Shown: positions 47,614 through 60,597, numbered from the stretch's first letter. The stretch: DNA of 64,000 bases from Galerina marginata (GCA_023014335.1 JAECYW010000012.1:2046001-2110000); one strand, 5' to 3'. A program made the numbers and translations. The notes: generated from the sequence alone by a model not told the origin.

Positions 47614-49290
47614 TTATTTGAACTGTTTGCAAATTGACCACATCAGAATTAAATAAAATAGGGAGCCACTGTTAACTCACGTTCTTGCCATCGGCCCACT
47701 TCTTACCATCGATCTCCAGATCCCAAGCAAGGGCAGCCTCGAAAAAGGCCTTATCGTCAGCATTATCTTTCACGTCGAGTTTCTTGTATTCGTATGATTC
47801 CCAATCAGGGGCGGCATCTACAACGGGCTTGGCATCCTGGCCACGAAGAATAAGAGCTCCAGCGATAACGGAGTTTCCTGATGTGCCGAGCACACCGACA
47901 GAGCCGAAGAGGTATTTGCGGGATGCCTCAAGGCGGTTGAAGAACCCTCCGATTTGATTAGAGGACATGAAAGTCTGTGTGAGCTCTTCGTTGTACTTGA
48001 AGTCGACTCGCCACGCGGAGAAACCAGCATAGTCGAAGCTGAAAATAGAATAAGCGATGCGACAACAAAAGTAGGAGATCCTCACTTCTCGTAGAACCAT
48101 TCTAGAGAGCCACCAGCACCGCGGGTCTCTTTGTTGGAGTAGGCGCGCTTCCAGTCCTCGAGGTTGAAAGTGGATTTGGGGAGGTCGTCGAGAGGGTTCT
48201 TGACCTTGGGCTCCTCTGGAACGAGGGGCTCGTCATCATCGTCATCGTCTTTTGGCTTTGGCTTTTTCTCGGCCTTGGGAGCAGCCGGGGCAGGGGCGGC
48301 AGCAGGCTTAGCATCTTTCTTCTCTTTTGCTGGAGGTGTGAATTGAATGGCCTTGTCAATAAAAGTTGTCTCGCCAAAGACGCCTTTCAGTTTGGGCTGG
48401 TTAATAATCGTCTCAAAGTGGCGAATGAGGTTGGGAAGCTTGGCCCGAAGGGCAGCATCAACGGTCGCTGACACGGCTTTCTGGATGGTGCCGGCGATGA
48501 AGATGTCGGCGAGAGTGATGCGCTCGCCAACAAAGAAGGTGCGGGTGGAGAGGTGAGCTTCAAGGGTGTTGAGCGTGCGGATTTGACGATCAGCGAGGGA
48601 CGTGTGTGTCTGTTGCTTTAATCAACGAAGTATCGATATAAGATGATAATTCTACTGACGGCTTTGTTATAAGGATAGAGACCGCGGCACAAACCACGAA
48701 TGAGATCGGTATAGCTGTCAACCTCTGATTCAGTGAGGTGAACCCATTGATCGACAAGAGCAGCATCCTCCAGTGAGCCGCCAAGGAGGCCAGAGTTGGG
48801 TGCGAGACCAGCCACTGGACGGGGGAAAAAGGTCAGCTTTCTGAAAAGTCTGCACAAATAAATTTGATAAATCGAAGGCAGAAAGCTTTGTCGTGGATAT
48901 TAATGACAGGCATAGCTGGAAAAAGGCATACTCTCGCCTCCACTTCACAATCCCTCCAGACAAGCGATCGATTAGATGACTGATAAGATTACTGACCATA
49001 GCGAGCAATTGCGGCGCCTTCGAAGAGCTTGAAGCCATCGGTGCTCTCCCAAGCAGGGATTTTGCCGTGCGGGAATTTGGCCAGGAACTCTGGCTTCTTG
49101 TTGTCTACCATGTGCTCATAGGCAGAAGGCAAAGCGATTTCAAGGCCTCCCCAAGCAGCCACTGCCTTGATCTGGGTTTACGTGCAAGATATCAGACCGT
49201 GGAAGATTTCACGGCAGAAAGAAATAATATACTCACAATCGTTCCCTTTGCTTGATAAGTAGTGGTCCACAAGGTTCCGACTGGAGACAT
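47614..49290 (-). CDS. translation elongation factor 1-gamma (eEF1B gamma)
   Basis: Six exons (49290-49237, 49171-48997, 48814-48660, 48609-48086, 48038-47681, 47622-47614) encode 424 residues. The order is a GST-like N-terminal domain (GTLWTTTYQAKGTI, EFLAKFPHGKIPAWE, LFEGAAIARYVAG, RTFFVGERITLADIF), a Lys/Ala/Pro-rich acidic linker (KPKPKDDDDDDEPLVPEEPK), then the conserved C-terminal EF1G domain (STFNLEDWKRAYSN, FDYAGFSAWRVDFKYNEEL, FGSVGVLG). The factor scaffolds the guanine-exchange complex that recharges eEF1A. The last exon is only 9 nt (Phe-Lys-stop). It gives the C-terminus ADGKNFK, in line with the GKxFK ending of this family. Without that splice the frame ends NVS at 47672. It is the most clearly housekeeping gene in the window. 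Confidence 0.93.
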
Positions 49291-49911
49291 TTTGAGGGAT
49301 GTAGGATGGAGAGATGGAGGAACGAGATAACTTTTCTTAAATTTTTGTCGAGTCAATCTATGATCGCTGATTTCTGATATCACGTGCACGCTTCAGGGTC
49401 GGCTAAGTTCTGGTTTCGCGTTAATTTCGCTTGTCCATTAAACAGTTTTTCCAACAGCTCCGCGCCAAAGTGTTCGACAGCAGAAAGTTTGTGCGCATAC
49501 CTCTTTAACTTTTCAGCGACAATCCTCTGACTGGCCGCTCTTGTGCTATGCAAACACCGCAATCGAGGACTCTGGGCGACCACTGATCATTCAGGCTCGC
49601 TGCAAACATTTCCAGCTCGGAGCGTATTTATGTAATGGGGGTTCAAGTAAAAAGGACGTCAGCAGTCTGCATTGGCTTATTGATGACCTTCAAGGACTCC
49701 AAGTCTTAGTAATGGTCAGAACAGATGAAGAAGCCATGCATCTATGTCATTGATCAGCTACATATACATACCGGGATGATACCGGCAATTGCGCTGTACC
49801 GGTTAACTCTCAACTCTCTGTTCTTTGCATAAATAGCGTTCATTGGCTTCCAGGATCACCAAATCTCCTCGTTTCTTTTTCATCTCAGCACCTTACAAAT
49901 TGCCATTAGCT
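49291..49911. other. divergent promoter region
   Basis: Between EF1-gamma (-) and the aldo/keto reductase (+). A CATAAATAG sequence near 49828 could be a TATA element for the reductase. Short frames only. Confidence 0.45.
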
Positions 49912-51425
49912 ATGCCTCTCCCCACTCGTAAAATTGGCAAAGACAATGTTACAGCAATCGGATTTGGACTGATGGGTCTGTCCGCGTTTTATGGTCCTAT
50001 CGAAAGCGACGAAGACAGATTCAAAGTAAGCGCATCTCAGAGGAGAACGGCATAAGTTTCACTGACGCTCAATTCGACTGCTAGGTGTTGGACGCTGCTG
50101 TGGAAGCTGGTTGCACCAACTGGGATTCCGCGGACGTTTACGGCGACAGTGAAGACTTGGTCGGAAAGTGGTGGGCATTCTCCACTTTTAATGGGTTCTT
50201 TATATAGGAAGAACCAATTAACTTGACCCCACTCTTCGCATCTGTAAAGGTTCAAGCGGACCGGGAAAAGGAACGAGATATTCCTGGCCACTAAATTTGG
50301 AATCAACCGCACCAAGGAAGCTAAAAAACCCATCAATGGCGACCCGGAATATGTGAGATCTGCCGTCGAAAAGTCCTTGAAAAGACTGGGTATAGAGACT
50401 ATTGATCTGTATTATTTGCATGTGGGTAACATGCAGCCGAACTCCACGACCTGGACTAACTCCCTTATCTTCAGCGAGCTGACGCGACCGTCCCAATTGA
50501 GGTGCGTCATATTTTGGGCTTGTACATTTGCTGACGGCGATGTAACCTCATTTCCATTTCCGCTATCTATAGATTACCGTTGGAGCTATGGCTGAGCTGG
50601 TCAAGTGAGGTATTGTCACAATTTATGGACCATCCTGCGACTGACCACGCCAATATAGGGAAGGAAAGGTGCGATACCTTGGCCTTTCCGAAGTTTCTGC
50701 CGATACCCTCCGCCGGGCTTGCGCAGTCCACCCTATCGCAGCTGTCCAAGTCGAATATTCTCCATTCACCCTTGATATCGAATACGAAAACCGGGGCTTG
50801 CTCAAAGCGTGCCGCGAGCTCGGAGTGGCCGTTGTGGCTTACTCTCCTCTGGGAAGGGGCATGTTGACTGGGACCTACGTACGTTATACCTTCAAGTTCA
50901 GCGCAGAGGACGGAGTTTTGATTCGATTCTTTTCTATTTCAGAAATCAAACCAAGATATCCCGGCAGATGATTGGCGGAAGTCCATCCCAAAGTGAGTTA
51001 TCAACAAGCCTCTGTTTTCAAGGACGAATATATATTTCGGTTTAGGTTCAGTGATGAAAACTTCCCAAATATCTTGAAACTCGTGAAGGGCTTCGAGGAA
51101 CTCGGCAAGAAGCACAACGCCACAGCAGGCCAAGTAACACTGGCCTGGCTGCTCGAGCAAGGAGACGACATCATTCCTATCCCAGGCACCAAGAAGATCA
51201 AGGTACTTGGATCTACTGACTGACTCCGCCCCCGGACGATCACTTACGCCTTCTGCCACATGTATTTAGTATCTCAAGGAGAATCTGGGAGCCATTGATA
51301 TCAAGCTCAGTCCTGAGGAAGTTGCACAAGTCAGGGAAATCGCAAACAAAGCAGACGCGACGGTCGGCGATCGGTACCCTTCTGGGTCGATGCAACACCT
51401 CTTTACAGATACTCCGAAACTCTGA
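49912..51425 (+). CDS. aldo/keto reductase
   Basis: Nine exons (49912-50025, 50085-50170, 50250-50421, 50475-50501, 50573-50604, 50659-50878, 50943-50992, 51046-51202, 51270-51425) give 337 residues in phase. This is an NADPH-dependent (beta/alpha)8 oxidoreductase. The catalytic tetrad is visible as Asp52 and Tyr57 (NWDSADVYG), Lys82 (FLATKFG) and His124 (DLYYLHRAD). Later landmarks are [77 protein letters not shown] and [13 protein letters not shown]. The pattern resembles the AKR13 / pyridoxal-reductase-like group, which reduces aldehydes and ketones. The physiological substrate cannot be told. The cytosolic location is inferred from the lack of targeting signals. Confidence 0.92.
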
Positions 51426-53160
51426 AAAAAGAACCAAGATTATTTCCGGCTCTCATTCTGAAGATTGACAGCCGATGCAACGTATGTATAAGACAAGAAG
51501 TTTGGAATAAAGTTCTGGAACCTCGCACTTTGACAACCGTGTCAAGTAGTTAGTATGATGATGCAAAAGCGAGCCTTGCCCGCCGCCTCAATGAAAAAAC
51601 TTATCATCCATCTACCAATTAGATTCCGGTGTGAAAGTTGAATCCATCCATCCAGTTTCGCAATATGTTCATAAAAGATGACATCTCGGCTTCCTGGAAA
51701 TCATTTCGACGAAGGGAAGTGTCGCTTGAGTATGTACCAGTAATTTATAACGATGTCCGGCTGATGTACGGAGTAGCTCGTCAATTCATTGAGACCGTAT
51801 TTTGGCAATGTTCCACTCTGTGGACTGAGAAGTGGCCGAGAAATTTTTCGCAACTGGTATGTAGACATGGTTCGTCATCTTGCGGGCATCACCAAACTTG
51901 GTATTATCCTTGCAATCACTACAGCTGCCGGAACAATCCCATTCGACAACGAAATTTTCACATATTCCACTAGGTATGAGTACGACGAAGATGATGATCC
52001 GCCGGCTTGGAGACACGACGTAGAAAGGAAAAATGGAAGGTGGGCAAACTTCATCGACGTTCGAATGTATGCCAACAGCCTTCCCGACCTAGAAGAAATG
52101 AAAACAATAAAGATGATCAGCCAAGAACGTAGAGATACAACACGCAGGAGTTATAAAGGAATATCAGATTTTCGAATTCTCGACAGAAGCATTAAGACAG
52201 GGATAACTGAAAAAAAATAGATCTCATCTCCTGAGCGCCAGCTACAGCGCAGGCACTTAACTAAGGAACGCTACTCACAAGGTTCATGAAGGACAATGTC
52301 GCCAACTGCGGACGCGTCGTGTACCAATATTTCATTGCAGACGGTTACCGACGGATGTTGGTTATGTTCGAAACACAGATGAACGAAGTTCTTGACATAA
52401 GAAGAGTGGCAGAGTCAATTGAAATTTTCTTCTTACAAAACATAAGGCTGTCTGACGTCAAAAGAAGAGGGAGAAACTCACCAGACATTCCTCGACTACC
52501 CATGGTCACAAAGGGCAGCGTTGACACTCTCGCAATGGTGAGAGTGAAAATGTACCTAGACTAGAGAAGAGGTCAGAATACGTGAAGCGAAAAAAGTTTT
52601 TCAAGATGCAGAGAAAAGATCAGATAGGTTTGGTTCTCATTGGTTTAATGGGGCGTTACTCCCTCCTCGAAGAGCTGGGTTATCGAGCATTACGCTCTTT
52701 TTCATCGCGTCGGCATTTGATGGTTGGAAAGCCAAGTAAAAGTTGAAAAAAAGACTGACCTTTGCGCCATTGTCATTCGAGTCGGTTACCACGGAAAACA
52801 GCTGGTGCCGTCAACATCATCGTTCAATAATTGGGTATAGTACCAAAGGCACAACAGAGGCAACACAGAAAATGTTCAGCTGGGGGAGGTCATTTGAGTT
52901 GGTCATGGTCATGAAGAAGGTAAGGAAGGAAAAAAACGCTGCAAGAAAATAAACACCCACGGCCAGTTTAGGGGAGGCTCGGGTGACTTCACTCTAAGAT
53001 TCCTTCATCCACCACAGTCAAGGACATAACGATCGCGACATGCAAGCGATCGTTCGCATTGCTCCAAGAGTCGCCTTAATGTCACCACGTTCTCTACCAA
53101 GTGCACTGAGTTAACATCATTTCTTGTTCATATTACGGACGCACATCTATCCCCAAAATT
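51426..53160. other. intergenic with two doubtful small frames
   Basis: AT-rich. Besides the doubtful frame at 51867-52220, a 92-codon frame at 52286-52564 starts with ATG but has no recognisable feature. No RNA gene or repeat was noticed. Confidence 0.4.
51867..52220 (+). CDS. doubtful small hypothetical protein
   Basis: 117 codons from ATG to TAG. There is a short hydrophobic N-terminal stretch (LGIILAITTAAGTIP), then a charged remainder with YEYDEDDDPP and many Arg/Lys. I do not recognise it. It may be chance in AT-rich DNA or one exon of an unrecognised gene. Confidence 0.2.
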   Translation: MVRHLAGITKLGIILAITTAAGTIPFDNEIFTYSTRYEYDEDDDPPAWRHDVERKNGRWANFIDVRMYANSLPDLEEMKTIKMISQERRDTTRRSYKGISDFRILDRSIKTGITEKK

Positions 53161-54930
53161 ATGGACGACAATGCTGCGGTTTTGTGAGTCAAAACCGTAC
53201 TTGCAATGTGGTATCAACTCTTATCTAACAGCTCGTCCAGCGTCTCAACCCAAGTACACGAAGAGAACGCAGAAGGACATTTGGGCGATACCCCTCACGA
53301 AAGTCTTCTATGCCCCGAATGCTCTGGTCGTGTGTCTCAATTACAGAGGCCGTTGGTGTCTCCGCTCGAACATCTACTATCGGATACTTCACGACATTTA
53401 CCGTCTGTAGAAGAAGAAGTACAAGTACGACATGTCATCGACGAAGTCAAGACGAGGATCTCCGAGATTGATTCTACGACAAAACGAATAAAGCTGCTTC
53501 TCGACGAGCTTACCCAAGAACGCGCCAAAATCCAGGACTTCGGGAATAAACACAGAGTGATGGTCGCACCTGTTTGGGACCTGCCTCCGGAGATACTATC
53601 ATATATATTCATTCTCTGTCTTCCTAGTCGGCACCCACAAGAAATAAAGCGCAGTTCGCTGAAACGAAGTTTTCTCCTGTCCCGAGTCAATCGTCACTGG
53701 CGGAATGTCGCCAAACGGACACCCCAACTGTGGACGACTATCTACCTCAACCTCAAGTCATTTTCGGACGAAGAAGGTCATGTTTGCATGCCGAAAATAT
53801 TTCTTGAGAGATCCGGTGCTTGCCCTCTATCAATAGGCGTCAACGCCAGGGAACATAGCACGGACATTCTAGACTTCATCATACCATTATCCCATCGCTG
53901 GCAGCGCATCAGTTTTGATACCACTGTGGCAATGCTTCAAGCGCTGCATCCCATCGAAAACCGAATACCTTTATTACGGAGACTGGAGATTAAAAATACC
54001 TTCTGGTCGGACAACATCGAGCAGAACCCCCTTGCCTATTTTTCGAAAGCTCCCCTCCTTCAACACGTCGCAATCTCTTGTTCATTCCTCCCCACCTTCC
54101 GTGTGCTCCCATGGCACCAACTAACGACATGGGACAGCCCCATCCATATACAGGACTTCCCCAGAATATTCGAGCTCGCCCCAAATCTCGAAGAATGTTT
54201 CATACAACCAATGAGACTCTTTGTGGGGCATACCATACCCGAAAACGAAAGTAGCATCGCTCATAAACTCACTTCACTCCATATCAGTACCGGAATATTC
54301 GTCAATTTAGGAGTACAACTACAACATCTCCCCCACCTGCCTGCTCTTCGTCGATTATTTCTATATTTCGACAGACGAGTCACAGTGCCTCATTCAGAAA
54401 CCAATATAGTGACTTTCTTCTCAAAATCTGGTGGGCAACTCGAGACGCTCACACTCGGCGTAGGACTGCAGCTGTCAATATTACGGAATTGCCTGACGCA
54501 CACGCCTTTGTTGACAACTTTGCACATACATCGTATCGCCACCGATGCACTCCTCGAACATCTCGTCCTTTCCAATACCACCGGCGCCACACTCCTTCCC
54601 AAACTCGAGGTTCTCCGCATTTCCGGCAAGATATACTTTACTCCGCAGGCCGTTTTGAAAATTATACGCTCGAGATGGGAGCAAGCGAGCGCCGCGAGCT
54701 CAACGACTGGAAGTAGTGACAGCGAGAGCGGAACTCTAGGTGGAACTCATGGACGATGTCTGAGGTCCGTTCACATCCTACCACCTAGGCATGACAAGTT
54801 CGATGTTCGCTCGAAGAAAGAGCTACTTGATTTCAATCAGCAAGGATTCGACGTTCAGATTCGGCAGTTGGATAGGACGGCTTTCTTGAGCCACCACACC
54901 CCGTTCACGAGCACACATCCGCGTGAGTGA
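53161..54930 (+). CDS. F-box protein with N-terminal coiled coil
   Basis: Two exons (53161-53183, 53232-54930) give 573 residues. The start MDDNAAVF is preferred because its GTGAGT donor and the TCTAACAG acceptor define a 48-nt intron that joins the long frame; reading from the ATG at 53206 would translate intron sequence. Residues 62-110 form a coiled coil (VIDEVKTRISEID, LLLDELTQERAKIQDF). The F-box follows at about 117-170 (WDLPPEILSYIFILCLPS, LLSRVNRHWRNVAKRTPQLWTTI), then leucine-rich segments (for example TPLLTTLHIHRIATDALLEHL). This coiled-coil-plus-F-box plan is a large family in mushrooms, presumed SCF adaptors. Its target is unknown. Confidence 0.87.
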
Positions 54931-55461
54931 TCCTCGTTATTGTATGTCCCGGGACTGATATTTGTACAGCCGCGGCCACTTTGAGCAGTGCTTAGTCCAC
55001 ACACTCAAATGATTCTGGGTAACAACATCTAAAATGTATATCTCGCTTGTACAATGTAAATAATATTTACAGCCTTGACTCAAATTACGCTCGTTTAGTT
55101 CGTCCTGCTCCTTTGAATGGACAAAGCTGCAGACCGATTTTTCATGCATGATCATTGAACCTTTTCGATCCTCTGGTTTTTTGCCCAGCACTTGGTTAGC
55201 AAAATAGCTCAACTCGAAAATGAACTTTTGCCAACTCAAGAGGGTTTACCACGTCGACATCCGTTACCATAGGCGTGAAATGCAAATCGCTCAATGCGTC
55301 CCAAAGCGCAACTCGTCGAGGCTCTGCGTATGTTAATTCACGGGCCCTTTCGTCTTCTCGGTAAGAAGTGCATGTTTGAAGGACCCGTGTCGATTTAGGT
55401 ACTTGCATGACAACAAACTTACAGAGTTAACTCGCTGTAACATGCTTTCTCTTGGTTCAGA
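54931..55461. other. spacer, no gene seen
   Basis: 531 bp between the F-box gene and the end of the split SDR gene. Short frames only. Confidence 0.45.
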
Positions 55462-56116
55462 CTACCCAAGCCAGTCTGTCTCTCCTATTTCGACGAAGGT
55501 GTCTAATCCTTCTTCGATCGGGGTATCACCGCCCACAAAATCAATGGCCAATCCGGCTGCATCTTCTCTCTCGAGCAGGAAGGCAAGTGCTTTCGCAACG
55601 TCCGCTCTCTGCAAGAAACATCAGGGGTATTCGGTCAAACCGAAGCTTTTGTTCACGTACGGAGACGGTCTTTCCTAAATGTGTCCTACCAATATCAGCA
55701 GTGCCTGCACCAGGATTGTTGTTCAATCCTCCTGGCCGTAATATGATCCATTTGAAGGCCGTACGATTGACGAGGTCCTTGTCGGCTTCATATTTCCAGT
55801 GCATGTAGGCAGGGATAGCCTTCCTGACTCTGTTTGAAACAGCGATATCTTCTTCATTCTTTGAAAATATCAGACGCAGTCGATAGCTCCAGAAGTAAGA
55901 AGAACATACATAGTGTTGAGGTATTTTGTTTGGATCACGTATGTCGATCGCCGAAACCAGTATTAATCTCGGTTTCGGACCCTCGACGCCTTCCAGAGCA
56001 TCAAAGACCTTCACTGCTCCTTCGTAGTCCACCTTCTTTGTCCTTTCTTCACCGCCTTTTGATCCCGCTCCGGCAGAAAAGTAGACGACGTCATACCCCT
56101 TAAATGCCTTACTGAA
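55462..56116 (-). pseudogene. NAD(P)-binding SDR, C-terminal part of a split gene
   Basis: Three exons (56116-55910, 55858-55661, 55608-55462) form an intact frame of about 183 residues plus stop. It starts FSKAFKGYDVVYFSAGAG and includes RLILVSAIDIRDPNKIP, YMHWKYEADKDLVNRTAFKWIILRPGG, IGRTHLGKTVSRADVAKALAFLLER, and ends IEEGLDTFVEIGETDWLG. This is the C-terminal three quarters of an atypical short-chain dehydrogenase (NmrA/epimerase-like NAD(P)-binding protein). The YMHWKYEAD segment holds the Tyr-x-x-x-Lys-like region. The nucleotide-binding N-terminus lies on the same strand at 60,869-60,629, about 4.5 kb away. The upstream ATG at 56185 reads through unrelated sequence. Confidence 0.85.
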
Positions 56117-57229
56117 CGTGGCTTGTAAGCCATTGCCTTGCAGCATGGCATTTACGAGTCCATGTTTTTCTTTTCTGTTCATCACGCAAAACTTACGAGG
56201 TTATTTATTTATATATTGGGCAAATGACTGCGTCTTACGGTTTGTCGTCAATAGCTTCGGTCCTGTTTTGAGTAGTTGCCTTGCGTTCTATCATCATGAT
56301 GGAGGAGACAGCAGCATGACAACATCCATGTCGACAACAAAGGAGGGTGAAGGCAGTGTGGTCAACTGAGGCATGAACAGTGGATGCAGAAGTGGTGAGA
56401 GGTTGAAGTAAGATACCAAATATGACTAAAATGGAACGGTACCTCCACACCTGCAGGCTGCGTGATAGGTTCGCAGACGATGTAGGGACATGATGGACTC
56501 CTTTCAAAAGAAAAATTATTCAGACCTCCCCTGGTCATATTCTACTTATATATTTGCTCGTATCTGTGACATTCCCCTCAGTTGTTTGTCAAGCCAAAAA
56601 CCGAGCTGTTTGGAGAAGAACAGGCATAGACGAGGCAACAAAACGGCAGGAAAACAGAGACGAATATTTTTGAGGTGGCTAGATAGAATTGAAAGGTTTT
56701 GGCTCATCAGGGTTTCATTGAAAGTTTGTCAAAGAAGTTACTAACGGTCACGTAGGATATCCCAAATACTGGTGAAATGGTTTGCATTGGATATTCGGTA
56801 CATGGCAAAAAAACAGGCAGAAAACCAGGCGGTATACCAGATGTTGTTGGTTTTAGTAGGTGCTCAGTCTACGAAAGAAATAAATCAAAAAATGTTTATG
56901 AGAAATGAGAGGGTAGCGCACGCTGTTTCACTGGGCAAGAATCACATCTGGTCGTTCAAGTAGGCCTTGCGATGTCTCCCGCGGTGTGATCATTTGCTAG
57001 ATGGTCAGGTGGGATTATTAATCCAGGTGCTGCGACAGGTGTTGACTAGTAGAGGAGATGGACGGGTTGCAAGAGGGGTCGGAGTAGTGTTCGAGCGTCG
57101 TGGGGCAGTGTCAGTACCCACAACCCCACAACAATCAATACTCAGCGTCGGTTTCGAGAGGGTGCCACGACGGCTGCAGCAGCCGTGTTCGACTTAGGAA
57201 GGCTTTCTTTCCCGCGAGATAACCGTGCG

Positions 57230-57480
57230 ACGGACCTCGCAGATGAGCAGGGTTCCGCACAATCCGGTGTCCTTGCTGTGCCGTGGCAGAAAACACGGTA
57301 TCAAAGGATGGCGACGTGCTGACCAGTGCTGGGATGTCGTGAAGTGTGGGTTAGCTGCACAGTGGGGTCGTTTCCGAGACCTACCTACCGACCAAAATTC
57401 CTTCAACTTCCGGCCCACATCTTTGTTGGAGGGAGGGGCACTTGGAACGGACCTGCGCGTTGTTTTGGCCATGTAAGATG
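57230..57480 (+). repeat. family 1 repeat, right copy
   Basis: GTGTGGGTTAGCTGCACAG (from about 57346), then GGGGTCGTTT, ACCTACCTACCGACC, and CTTCCGGCCCACATCTTTGTTGG with a G-rich end near 57450. It matches 3880-4010 in order and spacing, with a few indels. Like the left copy, it directly precedes a family 2 array on the same strand. Confidence 0.65.
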
Positions 57481-57599
57481 AGACTGGCGGTACGCCAGAA
57501 GAGGTGGACACGACTGCATGCCGACAACGATGGGGAATAGAAATAAATGACGTCATCACGGGGCTAAAATCAAAAACGGTCAGGCAATGTCGTCACTCA

Positions 57600-59840
57600 C
57601 TCTCACTCTTTCACCTCTTCGAAAATTGTGTGTTGCTTTCTGTCAAGGTGAGTAATTACTTGCATCCCTGTCTAATCCCTGCATGCCGGCTCTTCTTCCC
57701 TACCCATCCCAACCTGGCCTGCGATTGTCTAGCAATCGAGGCAGATCACTTCTCTGCCAAACACAACTCTGCCCGCACGCGTTAGCCCGCCATTCCAGCC
57801 GATAACAACTTCAAAACAGACCCCCAACGTGTCTCCTGCAGCGCGTACCATGCCCCCCACGTCCTTCGTACCTCCTCCGATCTCGACTAATTCGTTCCCG
57901 CGGCGATTGGACATACCTGCAACAAGCCTGCGCTTCATTCACTTCCGATTCGCACCCGTCGGTGGGATATCAACTTGCAGATGATGCGCGTGTTGTCGTG
58001 CTGGCAAACGAAGGTCTAAGCTTAAGGGCTGCTACCAGTCATTCAGGTGTGCAACATTCTCTTCTGAAGCCCGAAAACAGGCTTACCTCGTTTGTAGCAG
58101 TTTCGTCCTCCGCCCATCCACTTTTAACCAACCTGCCGACGGCGCGACGCTCAACGTCCCGCAGATGCAGCTGCCGTCGAGTCGAACCGACGGTTTGCAG
58201 ACTTTGATAGGAACAGCTAAGTAAAACTTCATATCGTTGTCGTATCTTTACTTACCTTGTTTCGAGCTCGGGACTTCGGTGTTCCAACATCAACGTTCAA
58301 CTTCCAGCCTCCGCCCTCGCTCACCGACCCATCACCACCTCCTCAACTCCCAATTCACGAACCCACCTCCTACTCCTCTCAGGCCGCAGCAGAGTTCCAT
58401 GCTGCGCAGGGGTCAATCAGAGCAGCCAGGAACAGAATCAAAGCGCTGGCAAGAAACTCACCACAAATCGAGCAGCAAGCTGGTAATGTCAACACCACCA
58501 CATCTTCCGCGGCAAGTGCCCCGCCCTCACATCTCTCGTGCCTCCACCGAAGTGGACGAATTCCTTCCCGCAGCGGTTCCCTGAATCCACACCCCCGCAG
58601 CTTAATCTGTCGGCGTTTGTGGGCGCGATATCGACTTGAAGGGTGTGCGAATGCCATCGACGGCGCTGTGCAGGCAAACCGAGGGGTCGGGGCTGCCAGA
58701 AGCAATTCAGGTGAGTATCGCTTTCCTTTAAAGTTCGAATTCGCTGACCTTGTATATAGGACCCTTCTACCTCTACATGCCGACTTGTGAATCCGAGATG
58801 TCCGTGATCGTGCATCCTGCTGAGGCTTCCGTCAGGTTGATTGGACGGTTAGGCAGCCTATCAAATGAACAAGGTGGGTAACTCATAATGCCTTGTTGAA
58901 TTTTTACTCACCTTTTTTTCCAGCTTACATTCAAGCTCGAGACTTCGACGTTCAATGTCAACTTTCAGCCTCCCGCCCTCGCTCGCCCGCCCACCTCTTC
59001 CTGGACTTCCAATTCGCGATCACCACCTTCTCTCTACGTATACCTTCCCTGCCTGCCTCCTCAACGACACCACAAACCCTGTGCCCTCGGTGGTTGGATG
59101 CACCCGCAAAAAAGCCAGTCACGCCCCTGCAGCTTCATCCGTTCACGTCTATCAGCATGATATTGACTTGAAGGGTGCGCGAATGCCATCGACGACACTG
59201 CAGGCAAACCAAGGGTAGAGCCTGCGCATCTCCCGCGGCATGTAGAATGACTCCACACCATTTCGTCCCTCCACAAGTCCCTTCCGCGGCGGTTGGACAC
59301 ACGCGCAAAAAAAGCCAGTTGAACTCCCCGCAGCCCCATCCGTTCGCCTTCGATGGCGCAATATCAACGAAGCGTACGAAATGTCTTCAAGGCGCCACGT
59401 GGGACCGCAAGGTCTTGGGCTGCCCTAGGTAAGCACAATATTTGTTTTGAAGCCCAAAGACTGCTCACCTCGTATCTAGAACATGCCTCCACACCGACCT
59501 CGAATCCGACTCGGAGACGTCAACTTTCATACATTCTGCTGGCGCTGCCGTCAAGTTGATAAGACGGGTATCCTTTCGAAGTAAACAGGTAAGTCTTCAT
59601 TCATATCACTGTTGAAAGTTACTCACCTTGTTTTCAGCCACCCACAGACTCGGGACTTCAACGCGCCATCAGTGTTCCGCCAATTCCCATTCCTTGATTG
59701 CCTGACTCGAAATCGCCCACATCTACACCCACAAGCTACACGATACACGTGTACACCTTGCTGCACCGAGGTTAGCTAAAACCCGAGCAAGAAGTCGAGC
59801 AAGCGACTCACCGCAAAACAAGGTAAGTACCCCGCCCTGT
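57600..59840 (+). repeat. family 2 exon-intron-like tandem array, right copy
   Basis: About three units with a period near 660-720 bp. Each has a long segment (450-500 bp), a GT-AG intron-like piece, a short segment of 110-120 bp and a second intron-like piece. Intron-like pieces are 58047-58097, 58220-58265, 58710-58759, 58872-58923, 59428-59480 and 59590-59638, several ending TTACTCACCTTG...CAG. Long segments repeat GACTTCGACGTTCAA-like starts and GATATCGACTTGAAGGGTG-like motifs (58,625 and 59,160). Short segments repeat GCTGCCGTCAAGTTGAT-like motifs. The frames are broken and differ between units, so a functional protein is doubtful. Confidence 0.65.
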
Positions 59841-60597
59841 CAACTGCACCACCCTCCTGCTCTCGCTCTCGCTCGCAGCATCACCTGCTGTCCCAGGTCT
59901 CTACTATCTTCGTTACTACCACCCTTTCATTTGTTTGTTTGATTGACAGCTGGAGCTGCAGCCGCGGAGGATGTGGGTGGGTGCTTGGTTGTAGGTCGTG
60001 ATTCAAAGATCAGCGCAAAGCAGGCGGGCGTCAATTATCGAAGGAGTTGAAAAAGGTCAAGGAGGACTCACCAGTGCATACATGACCCCCAGGGGACGCG
60101 GACAGCAACTTTGACTACCCAGTCATTGTTGTAAAAGCACACGAACATGTCTAGAGTTTTCATAGAACAAATAAATTATGTACATAGTTAGGAAAAAATT
60201 AAATCGCAAGAATCAAAATAATAAGGAGATTGTGCTGAGAAAAAAAAATTGAGGGGGCAGACAAAATGAAGATGATATGACGGGCAAAAGGAGAGCGAAG
60301 TGGTGAAATCTATTTTTATCTCAGGAGTAAGCACATCCGGATACGCAAATGCGCATCCATCGCATTGCAGCATAAATTGAGGAATATTTTTACATCGTTG
60401 TGTTCACAGGAAGGAGGGGATTATGAATATGTAAAAAGGATAACATTCTATGCGGAGAAAAAAAAGGGAATAGTGAATAAAATGTGCTGAGGACGGAAGT
60501 TTGATGGCATCATTAAAAGAAGCGCTCACGGGGTTTGCCGGCTAGTATAACGTTGCAAAAGCCGCACTACCGCCCACAGGACCTCAGGATAAAAGAA

